Shown here piece by piece: positions 17,485 through 27,800 of a stretch of DNA of 64,000 nucleotides. The number at the start of each line of letters is the position of its first letter. Position 1 is the stretch's first letter. The notes under the pieces are model-generated. The model made no database searches. It was not told where the DNA came from and saw only the letters and a list, made by a program, of their open reading frames with translations. The DNA is from JAYZDK01 sp964604165 (GTDB taxonomy: Bacteria > Myxococcota_A > UBA796 > CAJQPC01), in assembly GCA_964604165.1 (NCBI GenBank), contig CAZRYF010000009.1, positions 47,310 through 111,309 of the forward strand. The letters are read 5' to 3'. The position numbers were made by a program, and so were the translations under genes.

Positions 17485-18417
17485 ATGTCCGACGACCCAG
17501 GCGAATCTTTCGTCATCGAGCGCCTAACCCCTCCCGGGGAATCACCGGAGTGGCTTGCCTGCGGCCCAGGGGATGATGTGGCGGTCTTTCAAGACGGCAC
17601 GACGGTGACCGTGGACGCCATGGTGGAAGGGGTCCACTTTCGCGCCACCGACGCCCCGGAGGACGTCGGGTCAAAGCTGGTGGCGGTCAACGCTTCCGAC
17701 CTGGCCGCAAGCGGTGCCCGACCCAGGTGGGCGCTGGTGGCGATCAGCCTGCCCCATCCTTTGGACGCCACCTGGATCAACGGTTTCTCTCAAGGGTTCT
17801 TGCAGGCCCTGGAACAGGTCGGAGGCCACCTGGTCGGCGGGGACACCACCCGCTCCCCTTCCCACATTCACGTGTCCCTGACCCTGGGCGGCCCCCTGGC
17901 GGGGGCACATCTCTCTCGCAGCGGTGCGAGCGCAGGAGAAGATGTCTGGGTCAGTGGGGTGCTCGGAGATGCCGCAGTGGCGTTCGCGCTCCCGGAGGTT
18001 CCCCCCGTGGTGCGTGCCGCGCTGCACCGTCCCGCCCCTCCCCTTGCGCTTGGACCCGCACTTTCCGAGGCGGGCCTCGCAACAGCCGCCATGGATCTCT
18101 CGGATGGCCTGGCTGAAGATCTTGCGCGGCTCTGCACCGCTTCGGACTGCGGCGCGGTGGTGCAGCCTGGGCAGCTGCCCCAGTCCGAGTGGATGGCTCG
18201 CAACGTGGTCGACCCGATCCCCTTCCAGGTGGGGTTTGGAGAAGACTACGAGCTTCTTTTCACGGCGCCGCCGGAAAGACGTTCCGAAATCCAGGAACTG
18301 GGCGACTCGTTGGGCATTGAGTTGACGGTCATCGGGCGTACAGTCTGTGACGGCGGAGCGCGTCTTGCCGGCCAGGAATGGCCCGAGACCTGGTCCCACT
18401 TTCCGGTGAGCACGTGA
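17485..18417 (+). CDS. thiL: Thiamine-monophosphate kinase ThiL
   Basis: 310 aa. ThiL phosphorylates thiamine monophosphate to the active cofactor thiamine diphosphate using ATP. Family signatures are present: GPGDDVAVF near residue 27, DAMVEGVHF, VAVNASDLAASGARP with the metal-binding Asp, GGDTTRSP, and a C-terminal GFGEDYELLFTAP. No TPP riboswitch is visible upstream, and the other thi genes are not in the window. The end overlaps the next gene (GTGA). Confidence 0.92.
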   Translation: MSDDPGESFVIERLTPPGESPEWLACGPGDDVAVFQDGTTVTVDAMVEGVHFRATDAPEDVGSKLVAVNASDLAASGARPRWALVAISLPHPLDATWINGFSQGFLQALEQVGGHLVGGDTTRSPSHIHVSLTLGGPLAGAHLSRSGASAGEDVWVSGVLGDAAVAFALPEVPPVVRAALHRPAPPLALGPALSEAGLATAAMDLSDGLAEDLARLCTASDCGAVVQPGQLPQSEWMARNVVDPIPFQVGFGEDYELLFTAPPERRSEIQELGDSLGIELTVIGRTVCDGGARLAGQEWPETWSHFPVST

Positions 18418-19700
18418 GCCCCGACGCCCTCCAGGGAATCCCGCCGGCCGTGGGACTGCCCATCGTGGCCGGCCTGATCTGCGTCTCGGCCTTCTTCTCA
18501 GGCTCCGAAGCCGCCCTGTTCTCGCTCCAACCGGTCCAGAGAGAAAGCATGGAGCACAAGGGACGAGCCGGCCGCCTCGTGTCTCGCCTCCTGACCGAGC
18601 ACAAGCGCACCCTGGCGTCCGTGCTGATGGGCAACGAGCTGGCCAACATTACGCTGTCGACCACCTGCGCCGGAATGGTCCTGTACGTTTGGCCCAACTA
18701 CGGCTGGGTCAACCTGCTGGTGGCAACTCCCATTCTGATCTTCTTCGGGGAGATCACTCCCAAGGCCATCTCGCTCCGCCATGCCTCCCGCCTGTCCCGC
18801 CTGGTGGCCTTTCCCCTCCATGCATGGGCCACAGTGGTCTCCCCAGCCAGGTGGTTGCTCACAGGGATCGCTGACTTTTTCCTGAAGCTCCTCGGTTCAA
18901 GCGGTGGCGATCTGGTGAGTGTCATCGGGGAGCAACAGCTGCGCTCCCTGATCGACAAGAGCCGCGAAGAGGGCGTGCTTGGAGAGACAGAGCAGGAGCT
19001 GATCCACCGGGTGTTTGAATTTTCGGACATTCCCGTGTCCCGCCTGATGACACCCCGACCGGACGTGTTGTCTATTCCCTACAACCTCTCCTACGAAAAG
19101 ATCCTGGAAGTGGTCAAGACCGAGAAGTACTCCCGCATCCCGGTGTACAAGGGCCGTCCAGACAACATGGTGGGGGTGCTCCTGGCCAAGGACCTGGTCC
19201 GCTTCACTGGCCGCGACAAGCCTGGAACCCGGGAGATCATGGCGCTCTTGCAGGACCCCTATTTCGTACCCACCACGAAAATGGCCGATGAGCTCTTGGA
19301 TGAATTCCGTCGCTACCGAACCCACCTCGCGCTCGTGGTGGACGAGCACGGATCCCTGGCTGGACTGGTGACCCTGGACGACCTCTTGGAAGAACTGGTG
19401 GGGGAGCTGATTGACGGGTTCGAGGGGCCGGAGATCGAGCGGATTCAACCCGATATCTGGACAGTCCACGGCGGTCTTGTCCTGGAGGACTTTACCGCGC
19501 AGAGCGGAGTTTCCCTCCCCGAGGGGGAGTACCACACCCTGGCCGGGTTCGTCTTCGCCCAGATGGGCCACCTTCCCGCAAAGGGAGAGAGCATTCGATG
19601 GGACGGCATCAAATTTGTGGTCAGCGGGATTGATCAGCGGCGGATCACGGAGATCACTGTGCACCTGAGCGCCCCTCCCACGAACGAGGCAGCGCAATGA
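18414..19700 (+). CDS. CorC/HlyC (CNNM-type) membrane protein, first of two
   Basis: About 428 aa from GTG 18414, chosen for its GTGA overlap with the thiL stop; an ATG at 18378 would lie inside thiL. A DUF21 membrane domain (residues about 1-180; FFSGSEAALFSL is typical) is followed by a CBS pair (about 195-320; MTPRPDVLSI, LALVVDEHGSLAGLVTLDDLLEELVGEL) and a CorC/HlyC C-terminal domain. Members are linked to Mg2+/Co2+ efflux or homeostasis. It overlaps its paralogue at 19697 by four bases. Confidence 0.9.
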   Translation: MSPDALQGIPPAVGLPIVAGLICVSAFFSGSEAALFSLQPVQRESMEHKGRAGRLVSRLLTEHKRTLASVLMGNELANITLSTTCAGMVLYVWPNYGWVNLLVATPILIFFGEITPKAISLRHASRLSRLVAFPLHAWATVVSPARWLLTGIADFFLKLLGSSGGDLVSVIGEQQLRSLIDKSREEGVLGETEQELIHRVFEFSDIPVSRLMTPRPDVLSIPYNLSYEKILEVVKTEKYSRIPVYKGRPDNMVGVLLAKDLVRFTGRDKPGTREIMALLQDPYFVPTTKMADELLDEFRRYRTHLALVVDEHGSLAGLVTLDDLLEELVGELIDGFEGPEIERIQPDIWTVHGGLVLEDFTAQSGVSLPEGEYHTLAGFVFAQMGHLPAKGESIRWDGIKFVVSGIDQRRITEITVHLSAPPTNEAAQ

Positions 19701-20929
19701 CCTGGACCCTGGTGATCATCTCCCTGTGTCTCCTGGGAGAGGGCTTCTTCTCAGGCTCGGAGATCGCCCTGGTCTCAGCCAACCGCCTCCAACTGAAAGT
19801 CCGGGCCGAAGAGGGCCACCGCGGTGCCTCGCTGGCCCTTCAGCTCCTGGAGCGCCCGGAGTTTCTGCTGGGAACCTGTCTCATTGGCACAAATGTCTGC
19901 ACGGTGGCGGCCTCCACAGTGGCGGCCGTCGCGTTTGCACACCAGCTGGGCAACCAGGGGGAGTTCTGGGTGGCGTTGTCCTTGTTTCCCCTGATTCTCT
20001 TGTTTGGCGAGCTGATTCCCAAGAGCGTCTACCGGGAGCACGCAGACATCCTGGTCACCCGCATCATCTACCCGCTGAAGGCCGTTTCCTTTCTGCTGAC
20101 TCCCTTGCTTCACATTCTGGAAACCACCACCCGGACCGTCATCGGTCTCGGAGGCCTGGATACCAGCACAGAAGGGTCCACCAGCCGGGAAGACCTGCAG
20201 CGGATGATTGACGAGAGCGAGACCATCGACATCAACGCCGAAGACCGGGAGCACATCCAGCGTGTTTTTGAGTTTGGGGAGGCGGACATCGAGGACGTGA
20301 TGGTGCCCTTGATCGAGGTGGTCATGGTGGCCGACTCTGCCACAGCCTCCGAGGCCCTGGATGCCATCATCGAGCACGGCCACTCCTGGCTGCCCGTCTA
20401 CGAGGGGCGGGTCGACCACGTGGTGGGCATGCTTCACCACAGCGACCTTCTTCTCCTGGAGGATACCGGGCAGGAGGTGCGGGAGCTGATGAAGAACGTG
20501 AAATTCGTCCCCGAATCCAAGCGAATCGAGGGTCTCTTCCGAGAGTTCCGGGCCGAGCGCGTGAGCCTTGCCATCGCGGTGGACGAGTATGGGGGTGCCG
20601 TGGGACTGGTGACCCGCGAAGACCTCCTGGAAGAAATCGTCGGCGAGATCGATGACGAACACGACGCCCGGGATCGAAAAGTGCGAAAGGTCGGACCCCA
20701 AAGCTGGATGGTGAACGCCCGGGTCGAAGAGGAGCTCCTGGAGGAGACCACCGGATTCCAGATGCCGGAAGGGGACTATGAGACCCTGGCCGGCTTTGTG
20801 CTCATGCGACTGGGGCACATTCCCCGGGTGGGAGAGCGCATCCTGGAAGGCACCTGGCGGATTGAGGTGACGAGAGCGAACGATCGGGCCATTCTCGAAG
20901 TCCGGCTCACGGGGGGAGACTCCAAGTGA
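19697..20929 (+). CDS. CorC/HlyC (CNNM-type) membrane protein, second of two
   Basis: 410 aa, ATGA overlap with the first copy. Same order: DUF21 membrane part (FFSGSEIALVSANRLQL), CBS pair (VMVPLIEVVMVADSATASEAL; IAVDEYGGAVGLVTREDLLEEIVGEI) and CorC domain (VGPQSWMVNARV). The two paralogues differ clearly in sequence, so the duplication is old; they may work as a heteromer. The stop overlaps the GTG of the dehydrogenase gene. Confidence 0.9.
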   Translation: MTWTLVIISLCLLGEGFFSGSEIALVSANRLQLKVRAEEGHRGASLALQLLERPEFLLGTCLIGTNVCTVAASTVAAVAFAHQLGNQGEFWVALSLFPLILLFGELIPKSVYREHADILVTRIIYPLKAVSFLLTPLLHILETTTRTVIGLGGLDTSTEGSTSREDLQRMIDESETIDINAEDREHIQRVFEFGEADIEDVMVPLIEVVMVADSATASEALDAIIEHGHSWLPVYEGRVDHVVGMLHHSDLLLLEDTGQEVRELMKNVKFVPESKRIEGLFREFRAERVSLAIAVDEYGGAVGLVTREDLLEEIVGEIDDEHDARDRKVRKVGPQSWMVNARVEEELLEETTGFQMPEGDYETLAGFVLMRLGHIPRVGERILEGTWRIEVTRANDRAILEVRLTGGDSK

Positions 20930-22101
20930 AGGCCATCGTCCTCGAGGCAGATTGGGACCCGCGCCCCAGCTACCCGGTCACCGACCAGGAGAACGCGACC
21001 CGCAAGGCCAACATGGCCTGCGGCACCTGGCGAAACCCACGGCTCTCGGCCGCCACCCTGGACGATCCAGAACCAGGACCTGGAGAAGTTGTCGTCCGGG
21101 TCGGCGCCTGTGGGGTCTGCGGTTCCGACACACACTGCTACGAGTCCGACGACGATGGCTACGTGATTTTTTCAGGCCCCGCCCGATTGCCGGTGGTGCC
21201 CGGGCACGAATATGCCGGCGAGGTGGTGGCCCTCGGGTCCGGGGTGTCGAGCCTTGAAGTTGGAGATCTGGTCACCGCAGAGGGAATGATCTACTGCGGA
21301 ACCTGTGACACCTGTCGCCAGGGACGTCCCAACCAATGCCCGCACCTGGAAATGGTGGGCTTCTCCATGCACGGAGCCTATGCCGAGCTCATTCTGGTCG
21401 AGGCGCGGTTCTGCTGGCGACTGACCGGTGTCGCCGAGCGCACCCAGGATGTCGGACGCACCCTCGCGCTGGGAGCCTTGGTAGAGCCTCTTGCTTGTGC
21501 CTACAACGGGATCTTCGTGGCGGGCCGCGGCATGCGACCGGGCGCCCACGTGGCGGTCCATGGGTGCGGCCCCATCGGCCTGGGCGCCATCGCCCTGGCC
21601 CGGGCTGCGGGCGCCGCTACCATCACAGCCTTCGATGTCGTGCCAGAGCGATGCGCCGTGGCCATGCGTTGCGGGGCCGACGCAGCGTTTGATCCCGTCG
21701 CACTTCGCGCCGCCGGGTCTTCTCCCGCGGATGCTGTCCTGGAGGCGACCCGCGGAAGCGGAGCGGACCTGCAGCTGGAATGCGCGGGGGCTGCTGGCCA
21801 GACCTTGCCCGAGATCGAAGCGTCCTTTGCCCCAGGTGGGCAGATGATCTACTTGGGACGCACCGGAGAGCGGGCACCCGTAATGCTGGATGTGCTGGTG
21901 TCGAGCGCTGCCTCCATCGTGGGAAGCCGGGGCCATGGGGGCCAAGGATGTTTTCCACGTATTGTGCGCATGTTGGAGCAAGACCGCTTGGTGGTGGAGC
22001 CCATGATCACCGCAAGGCTCCCTTTTGGGGAGGCCCTCCTGGCGGTGAAACAGAGCTGCCGGCGCACCGACGGCAAGATCCTGTTGGTCTTCGACTCGTA
22101 G
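20926..22101 (+). CDS. Zinc-dependent medium-chain alcohol dehydrogenase
   Basis: 391 aa, GTG start overlapping the previous stop. The catalytic zinc region CGVCGSDTHCYE and GHEYAGEV, and the structural zinc loop CGTCDTCRQGRPNQC, are complete. The Rossmann glycine motif (VHGCGPIGLGAIALARAAGA) starts near residue 208. It resembles the threonine/sorbitol dehydrogenase branch of the family, oxidising a secondary alcohol with NAD(P). The substrate cannot be told. An N-terminal insert of about 30 residues precedes the usual start of the domain. Confidence 0.88.
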   Translation: MKAIVLEADWDPRPSYPVTDQENATRKANMACGTWRNPRLSAATLDDPEPGPGEVVVRVGACGVCGSDTHCYESDDDGYVIFSGPARLPVVPGHEYAGEVVALGSGVSSLEVGDLVTAEGMIYCGTCDTCRQGRPNQCPHLEMVGFSMHGAYAELILVEARFCWRLTGVAERTQDVGRTLALGALVEPLACAYNGIFVAGRGMRPGAHVAVHGCGPIGLGAIALARAAGAATITAFDVVPERCAVAMRCGADAAFDPVALRAAGSSPADAVLEATRGSGADLQLECAGAAGQTLPEIEASFAPGGQMIYLGRTGERAPVMLDVLVSSAASIVGSRGHGGQGCFPRIVRMLEQDRLVVEPMITARLPFGEALLAVKQSCRRTDGKILLVFDS

Positions 22102-22107
22102 GGGACG

Positions 22108-22136
22108 TTGACCGCAGCCCTTAAGACTTGGTATTC
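22108..22136 (+). promoter_or_regulatory. Possible promoter for the divergent Hsp70 gene
   Basis: TTGACC (22108-22113) is a good -35 match. After 17 bases comes GTATTC, a poor -10. It lies in the only real intergenic space (62 bp) between the dehydrogenase and the Hsp70 gene. Confidence 0.25.
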
Positions 22137-22163
22137 CCCTCCCAACCCACTCCAAGGAACCAC

Positions 22164-23999
22164 ATGCCCATGGCCATCGGGATTGACCTCGGCACCAGTC
22201 GCTCCATGGCCGCTGTGGTGGAAGGCGGCCGACCCCGCCTGTTGACCGAGCCGATGCGCGGAGTACCCTCGGTGGTTGCGGTCAACGAGGCTGGACAGAC
22301 ACTTGTGGGAGAGATGGCTCTCGCCCAGGAAGCGCTGGACCCCACCAGCGCCGTGCGAGCTTCGAAACGCCTCCTGGGTCGCTCGATCCACGGCCAAGGC
22401 GCGGATCTCTTCACCTACGAGGTGCTCTCCGGTCCCGATGCATCTCTGCTGGTGCGCTTGAAGGAGAAGGTGCTGACACTCGAAGAGGTGTCCAGTTCGA
22501 TTCTCGCCCACGTCTCCCAGGTCGCAGCCCACGCCCTCGGACAGTCCTTTGAGGGCGTGGTGGTGACCGTACCTGCCTACTTCAACGAGCGCCAGAGACA
22601 GGCGGTTCGATCCGCTGGCACCCTGGCGGGTCTCGATGTGCTGGGACTGTTGAACGAACCCACCGCGGCTGCCTTGGCCCACGGCCTGGGCCGGGACCTG
22701 GAACAGCGGGTGCTGGTGTTCGATCTGGGGGGAGGCACCTTTGATCTCTCCGTCATCGACATCCATGATTCGGTGTACGAGGTCGTCGCCACGGGCGGCG
22801 ACACCGCCTTGGGAGGCGTGGACTTTGATGACCGGGTGCTGGAGCACCTGCTGGAGCACCTGAGAGACACAGAAGGACTGGAGCTTGCGCATGACCTGGA
22901 TGCCTTGCGGGCCCTTCGCTCCCTTTCGGAGCAAGCGAAAATCCAGCTCTCTGAGACAGAGGAGGCCCGCATCTCATTGGCCCCCTTGGCCGAAGACGAG
23001 CTGATCCTCACCCGAGAAGAGCTGGAGGCCTTGGTGGAGGATCTGGTGGAGAGAACCCTCGAGGTCACGACCCACGTGCTTCGAGAAGCCGGCGTGGATG
23101 CATCCCAGTTTGACGAATTGCTCCTTGTGGGGGGCCAGAGTCGTATGCCGAGAATCCGTGAGCGGGTCCGGGAAATGCTCGGCATGCCGGTCAGCACACG
23201 GGCCGACCCCGACGGTGCCGTGGCCACGGGTGCAGCGGTTCTGGCCTGGTCCCTGGCGGGCCAGCCATCGGACGCCACGAATCTCACGGAGATCCTTCCT
23301 CTCGCGGTGGGCGTGGCCTTGCCGAGCGGCCAAATGCACAACCTCTTCCCTCGCGGGTCCACCCTTCCCCAAGAGGAGCGAGTCACCCTCACGACCCACG
23401 CAGACGCCCAGCGCTCAATCCGCCTCTCGCTCTACCAGGGCCAGGGAGAGCACGCACTGGACAACGCCCTCTTGGGACACTTCACCTTTGGCGGCTTGCG
23501 AGAGGCACCTGCGGGGGGGGTCTGCCTGGACGTCTCCGTCCGGGTCGACACCAGCGGCTTGTTGACCCTGAAAGCCACAGACATGGAGACTGGAGAGGTG
23601 GCTCGCTGCGAGATCCGAATGGAAGATGCAGCGCCCATGGAGGAGGCGGAGGACCACGAAAGCATCCCCCCCACCCCCGCGCCCACCCCCGCGCCCACCC
23701 CCGCGCCTAGGGTAGCGATTCCGGAAGCCCGCCCACCAGCAGCCCCGGAACCCGAAGACCCTCCCTCCGCACCTCCAAAACTTGCCCCAGAGGATGCCCC
23801 CGACCCTCCTGGATTGGAGGTCTCCCTTCCCGATCTGGAGACCGCTGCACCTCCCGGCCTGGAAGACCTTGAGCCTCCCCCCCCGCCTCCGGTGGAAGGA
23901 CAGCAACAAGTGCTGCCCGGGAACGCTCAGCCCTACTCGGCTGCCCACGGGGTCATCGACCGAGTCCTTCAGTGGGTTCGCGCCCTGTTTCGTGTCTGA
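22164..23999 (+). CDS. Divergent Hsp70 (DnaK paralogue) with Pro-rich tail
   Basis: 611 aa from ATG 22164, which has AAGGA upstream; an in-frame ATG at 22128 lacks this. The ATPase domain is complete (GIDLGTSRSMAAVV, VPAYFNERQRQAVRSAGTLAG, FDLGGGTFDLSVIDI, LLVGGQSRMPRIR), and a beta substrate-binding domain runs to about residue 490. Instead of the helical lid, the last 120 residues are Pro/Ala/Glu-rich, starting with a PTPAPTPAP repeat and ending in an amphipathic VIDRVLQWVRALFRV. It is therefore a specialised Hsp70, possibly membrane- or partner-anchored by the terminal helix. Clients unknown. Overlaps the next gene by eight bases. Confidence 0.88.
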   Translation: MPMAIGIDLGTSRSMAAVVEGGRPRLLTEPMRGVPSVVAVNEAGQTLVGEMALAQEALDPTSAVRASKRLLGRSIHGQGADLFTYEVLSGPDASLLVRLKEKVLTLEEVSSSILAHVSQVAAHALGQSFEGVVVTVPAYFNERQRQAVRSAGTLAGLDVLGLLNEPTAAALAHGLGRDLEQRVLVFDLGGGTFDLSVIDIHDSVYEVVATGGDTALGGVDFDDRVLEHLLEHLRDTEGLELAHDLDALRALRSLSEQAKIQLSETEEARISLAPLAEDELILTREELEALVEDLVERTLEVTTHVLREAGVDASQFDELLLVGGQSRMPRIRERVREMLGMPVSTRADPDGAVATGAAVLAWSLAGQPSDATNLTEILPLAVGVALPSGQMHNLFPRGSTLPQEERVTLTTHADAQRSIRLSLYQGQGEHALDNALLGHFTFGGLREAPAGGVCLDVSVRVDTSGLLTLKATDMETGEVARCEIRMEDAAPMEEAEDHESIPPTPAPTPAPTPAPRVAIPEARPPAAPEPEDPPSAPPKLAPEDAPDPPGLEVSLPDLETAAPPGLEDLEPPPPPPVEGQQQVLPGNAQPYSAAHGVIDRVLQWVRALFRV

Positions 24000-24810
24000 T
24001 CCGGGGCAGACCTTGCGGGAAGGGGTGCGCATTGTCCTGGTGCGGCCCATTCACCCGGGCAACGTGGGGGCCACAGCCAGAGCCATGAAAAACATGGGGC
24101 TCCGCCGACTCGTGGTGGTGGACCCGCCTTGCTTTGACCTGGAGCGGGCACGGTGGATGGCCGGAGGCGGCAGGGACGTTCTTGAAGCCGCCAGGTTTGT
24201 TCCGGACGTGGCCAGCGCCATTGCTGACTGCGACCTGGCGGTGGGATGCACGGCCCGGATGCGGCGCTGGGACTGGCCCGTGTGGGAGCCAGCTTCCCTT
24301 GGAAGAGAAGCCATTCGCCGGGGCGGGACTGTTGCAATTCTCTTTGGCCGCGAAGACATGGGGCTGGAAAACGAAGATCTTGCCCACTGTCAGGCGCTTC
24401 TGCGCATTCCCACAGATGGGGAGCCGTCTCTGAATCTCTCCCAGGCGGTCTTGTTGGTCTGCGGCGCCTTGTTTCAATCCGCGAGAGATGCGGGGTGGAC
24501 CCCCACAGAGGAAGACCGACAGACCACCCGCTCCGCAGGACGAGGCCGGTCCCGAATGCCCCCATCCGCCGCGCCCCCTTCCACCCCAAGCGCTCCTTTG
24601 GCCATGCAGCATGCCCTGGTCAAGCGAGCGGTCTCCATCTTGTCCAAAACCTCCTATATGAACGGAAGGAGTGAGGAACAGGTCCGGGTGGCCCTGGGTC
24701 AGATGCTGCAGAAGCTACACCCCACGGAAAAGGAAGCCACGATTCTCTTGGGCATGACCAAGAAGACCCACATTCGCCTCTCCATCCTCGCGGGCGGTGA
24801 AGAGGAGTAA
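23992..24810 (+). CDS. TrmJ-like SPOUT tRNA/rRNA methyltransferase
   Basis: 272 aa. GTG 23992 (SDPGQTLREGV) is taken as start because the family begins at VRIVLVRPIHPGNVGATARAMKNMGL; the longer open frame lies inside the Hsp70 gene. SPOUT-fold motifs are visible: the N-terminal HPGNVG, FGREDMGLENEDL and PSLNLSQAV, which build the knotted SAM site. A C-terminal helical extension (about 190-272) is like TrmJ, which makes 2'-O-methylation at tRNA position 32. The exact target is inference. Confidence 0.85.
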   Translation: MSDPGQTLREGVRIVLVRPIHPGNVGATARAMKNMGLRRLVVVDPPCFDLERARWMAGGGRDVLEAARFVPDVASAIADCDLAVGCTARMRRWDWPVWEPASLGREAIRRGGTVAILFGREDMGLENEDLAHCQALLRIPTDGEPSLNLSQAVLLVCGALFQSARDAGWTPTEEDRQTTRSAGRGRSRMPPSAAPPSTPSAPLAMQHALVKRAVSILSKTSYMNGRSEEQVRVALGQMLQKLHPTEKEATILLGMTKKTHIRLSILAGGEEE

Positions 24811-24816
24811 TCCTCT
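24801..24816. terminator. Hairpin shared by two convergent stop codons
   Basis: AGAGGA-GTAA-TCCTCT is a perfect 6-bp inverted repeat with a four-base loop. It contains the TAA of the methyltransferase gene (24808-24810) and overlaps the stop of the convergent gene (24815-24817). The genes are only four bases apart, so this may act as a compact bidirectional terminator. No U-tract follows, which weakens the call. Confidence 0.35.
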
Positions 24817-27800
24817 ACAAATCCTCCTGCGCCTGTCGCGCGGCTTCAATGAATTCCGGCTGATCCGGGTAACCATTCATGAGCTCTTGATAGACCTCCC
24901 GGGCGGCGGCGGCGTCCCCAGCCCCTCCCAGGGCCCGGCCTTTTCCGAGAAGAGCCTGGGCCTGGTAGAACCGATCCGGGCTGGAGGAAAACACCTGGTC
25001 CGCCAACCCCACCGCCTTCTCAAACTCCCCGCGCCCCCGAGCCACCTCCGACAACCCCAGGCGAGCCTGTGAGGCGGCTTCCTGTTGTTCTCCGAAGCCC
25101 GCCAGCACGCTGCCCCATTCTTCTTCCGCCGCATCGAAGTCCGCCAGAGAGAGCCAGGCCGCGACGCGGACCTGAGCAAGGGACGCCACCCAGGCTGGGC
25201 CGAGATCGCTGGCGTCCTCGTTTTTCAGCAAGGACAGTGCCTGGTCGCTCCGACCCTTTTCCAGGTAGATGGAGGCCATGGCCAGGTGTGCCTGGAGCTT
25301 GACCTCCCGATCGGTGCTCTCTTGTTCGATCCGGCGCATCTCAAAGAAGGCATCATCCACTTGCCCCTGCTCGAACTGGATTTGTGCAGCGTGCAGGCGG
25401 GCCCAGTCCCGAAGGGCAGGGTCCGCAGCGCTCTTGGACACCTGCCGGTAAAGGCCTCTGGCTTGCTCCAGATCTCCCTGCCCTCGCAAGAGCCCCGCAA
25501 GCCCGTTGCGGGCGGTTGCAAGGGCGGCGCCGTGGTCCGGATAGTCTCGCAAGATGTCTTCGAAGAGCCCCCTGGCAACCTCGGGCTGCCCTTGCTCCAT
25601 TCGGACCTGCGCCAGCTGCTCTCGCCGCCAGACCTCAGACCCCACATCCGGCCCACGCATTTCCAGGTAACGACGGGCGGCTGCTTCCAGATCTCCCTTC
25701 AACCGATCCGCATCGCAGATCCCCATCTGGGCTTCAAAGACCGACTCCACCAGGTCCGAATACTCCGAGAGCACGCCCTGGTACGATGCCCGGGCCTGGT
25801 CCGCTCGACCCGCCGCGACCTGGGCCCGCCCCACGCTCAAGCGCATGGCCGCCTGGGTGGGGCGATCACGGGTGGTCCGCCCAATGGCCCGGTAGGCGGC
25901 AATCGCCTCCTCAAACTCGCCGCGGTTCAGCTGCTCATGGGCGATCTCCAGGCGGGCCATCTGGGCCGCCTCCTCGTCGTCTCCGGCTTCTTCCACCAGC
26001 TGGCCTGACAACTCTGATGCTTCCTCGCCCCGACCCAACCCCTGAAGCGCACGAACCTGGAGCTGCAGCATGCCAATCCGCACTGTCGCGTCGTCCACTT
26101 CCTCCTTCCAGCGCTCGAGGACCGCCAGGCCTGCTTCCAGGTGTCCCAATCCCAAGTGCACCCGGGCCAGCCCCAAGGCGACCTCCCACTGGCTGCGCGT
26201 GGGCAGGTCTTCCTCCTGGAGGAGAGACTGGTAGGCATCCAGGGCGTCCTCCAGCTCCCCACCCGACTCGGCCAACTCAGCCAGCGCCAGGCGAATCTCC
26301 CGAGATCTCCCCGGGGTCTCAGCGGAGTCCAACAAGGAGGCATACACCTGTCGTGCCCGGGTGCTCTCCCCTCGTCGCACCAGGATGCCGGCCATGGCCA
26401 TACGGGCGGAGAAGGCCGCCTCGTGTCCGGAGGGGAGCTCCTCCACGAACCTCCGGTAGGCTTGCATGGCCTCATCGTCTCGGCCTGCATCCAGGTGGGA
26501 GGCCGCCAGGCCCTCCAGGCCCTCGCTGCGAAGGGCGGGGTCCATCGCTTCTCGGGACACCTGGCGATACAAACGCCGGGCCCGCTCATGATCCCCCCTC
26601 GACTCGGACACTCGAGCCAGCCCCAGGCGAGCCAGGGAGGAGGCCTCAGGATGCTGGCCATGGGTGGCAAGAAGCGACTCAAACGCAAGCTCTGCATCCA
26701 CGAGGCGTCCCCCTTGCAAGAGCGCATCTGCGATGGAGGCCTCCAACACAAGGGACTGGTCCTCGGTGGTGGCTTCCGCCAGCAGCGCCCGGTAGGCACG
26801 CACGGCTTGGGGGTACTTGCCCTCCCGCACCAGCAGCTCGGCGAGCTGTGTCCGGGCCGTGTCACCGGCGGACCCCTCCGTCTCCTGATCCAAGACCCGC
26901 TCAAAAACTTGCCGAGCCTCGTCGATGGCTCCTCTTTCAGCCAGGGCCCGGCCCTGCCCCAGGAGCGCCTGAGCGACCAGTTCCTCTCCCCCTTCCCGAC
27001 GAAGCTTGGAGAGAACAGAACCCGCGTCCGCATCGGCAGCTGACAACATGGTCTGGGCCAGGGCCAGCCGGGCAGCCTCCACCACCTCCCGATCTCCCGC
27101 ATGCTCGGTGACCACTCGTTGGTAGAGCGCCCGGGCCCTCTCCGGCTGTCCACGGGAAGTGGCCACCTGTCCCTGGAGGACCAGCGCCCGCCCCCGCACC
27201 TCCGGTGCAATTTCTCGGGACAAGAGGTTCTCCAACAGGCTCCAGGCCCCATCCAGATCCCCTTGCCGCTGGGACAATCCCGCCATGGACAACAACACCT
27301 TGCCGTCCACGTTGGACACTTCCGGGTACCGAGCCTGCAGCTCCCGGTAGATCTCCAGGGATCTCGGCCCCTCTCCCCGGGTCTCCAGGAGACGGGCCTT
27401 GCTCACCATCAGCTCCATGCGCTGCAGATCGTCCAGGGGGAAGCCCTCCACCCGCTCGAGGGCTGCCATGGCCTGGTCATACCGTCCGCGAGAGGCAAGC
27501 AGCTCGGCCATGGACCGGTTCACCGCCAGCACCACGCTCGGGTTGTCCGGAAAGCGGGTCAGCACATCTTCCTGCATGGCCAAGGCCCGATCCGAAAAAC
27601 CAAGTCGGGCGGTGGCATCCGAGAGCCCCACGAGGCTGCGTGCCAACACATCCGGTGCCAAGTCATCCCGGGTGGTCAATGCCTCCCAGGCCGCCACCTC
27701 GGCCTCTGCTCGATCCGCGGCCCCAAGCACCTCGGCCATGCGCACCCCTACCTCCGCCTGCAAGTCCGGAGTGTCGGCAATGGCAAGGGCACTCTCCAGC

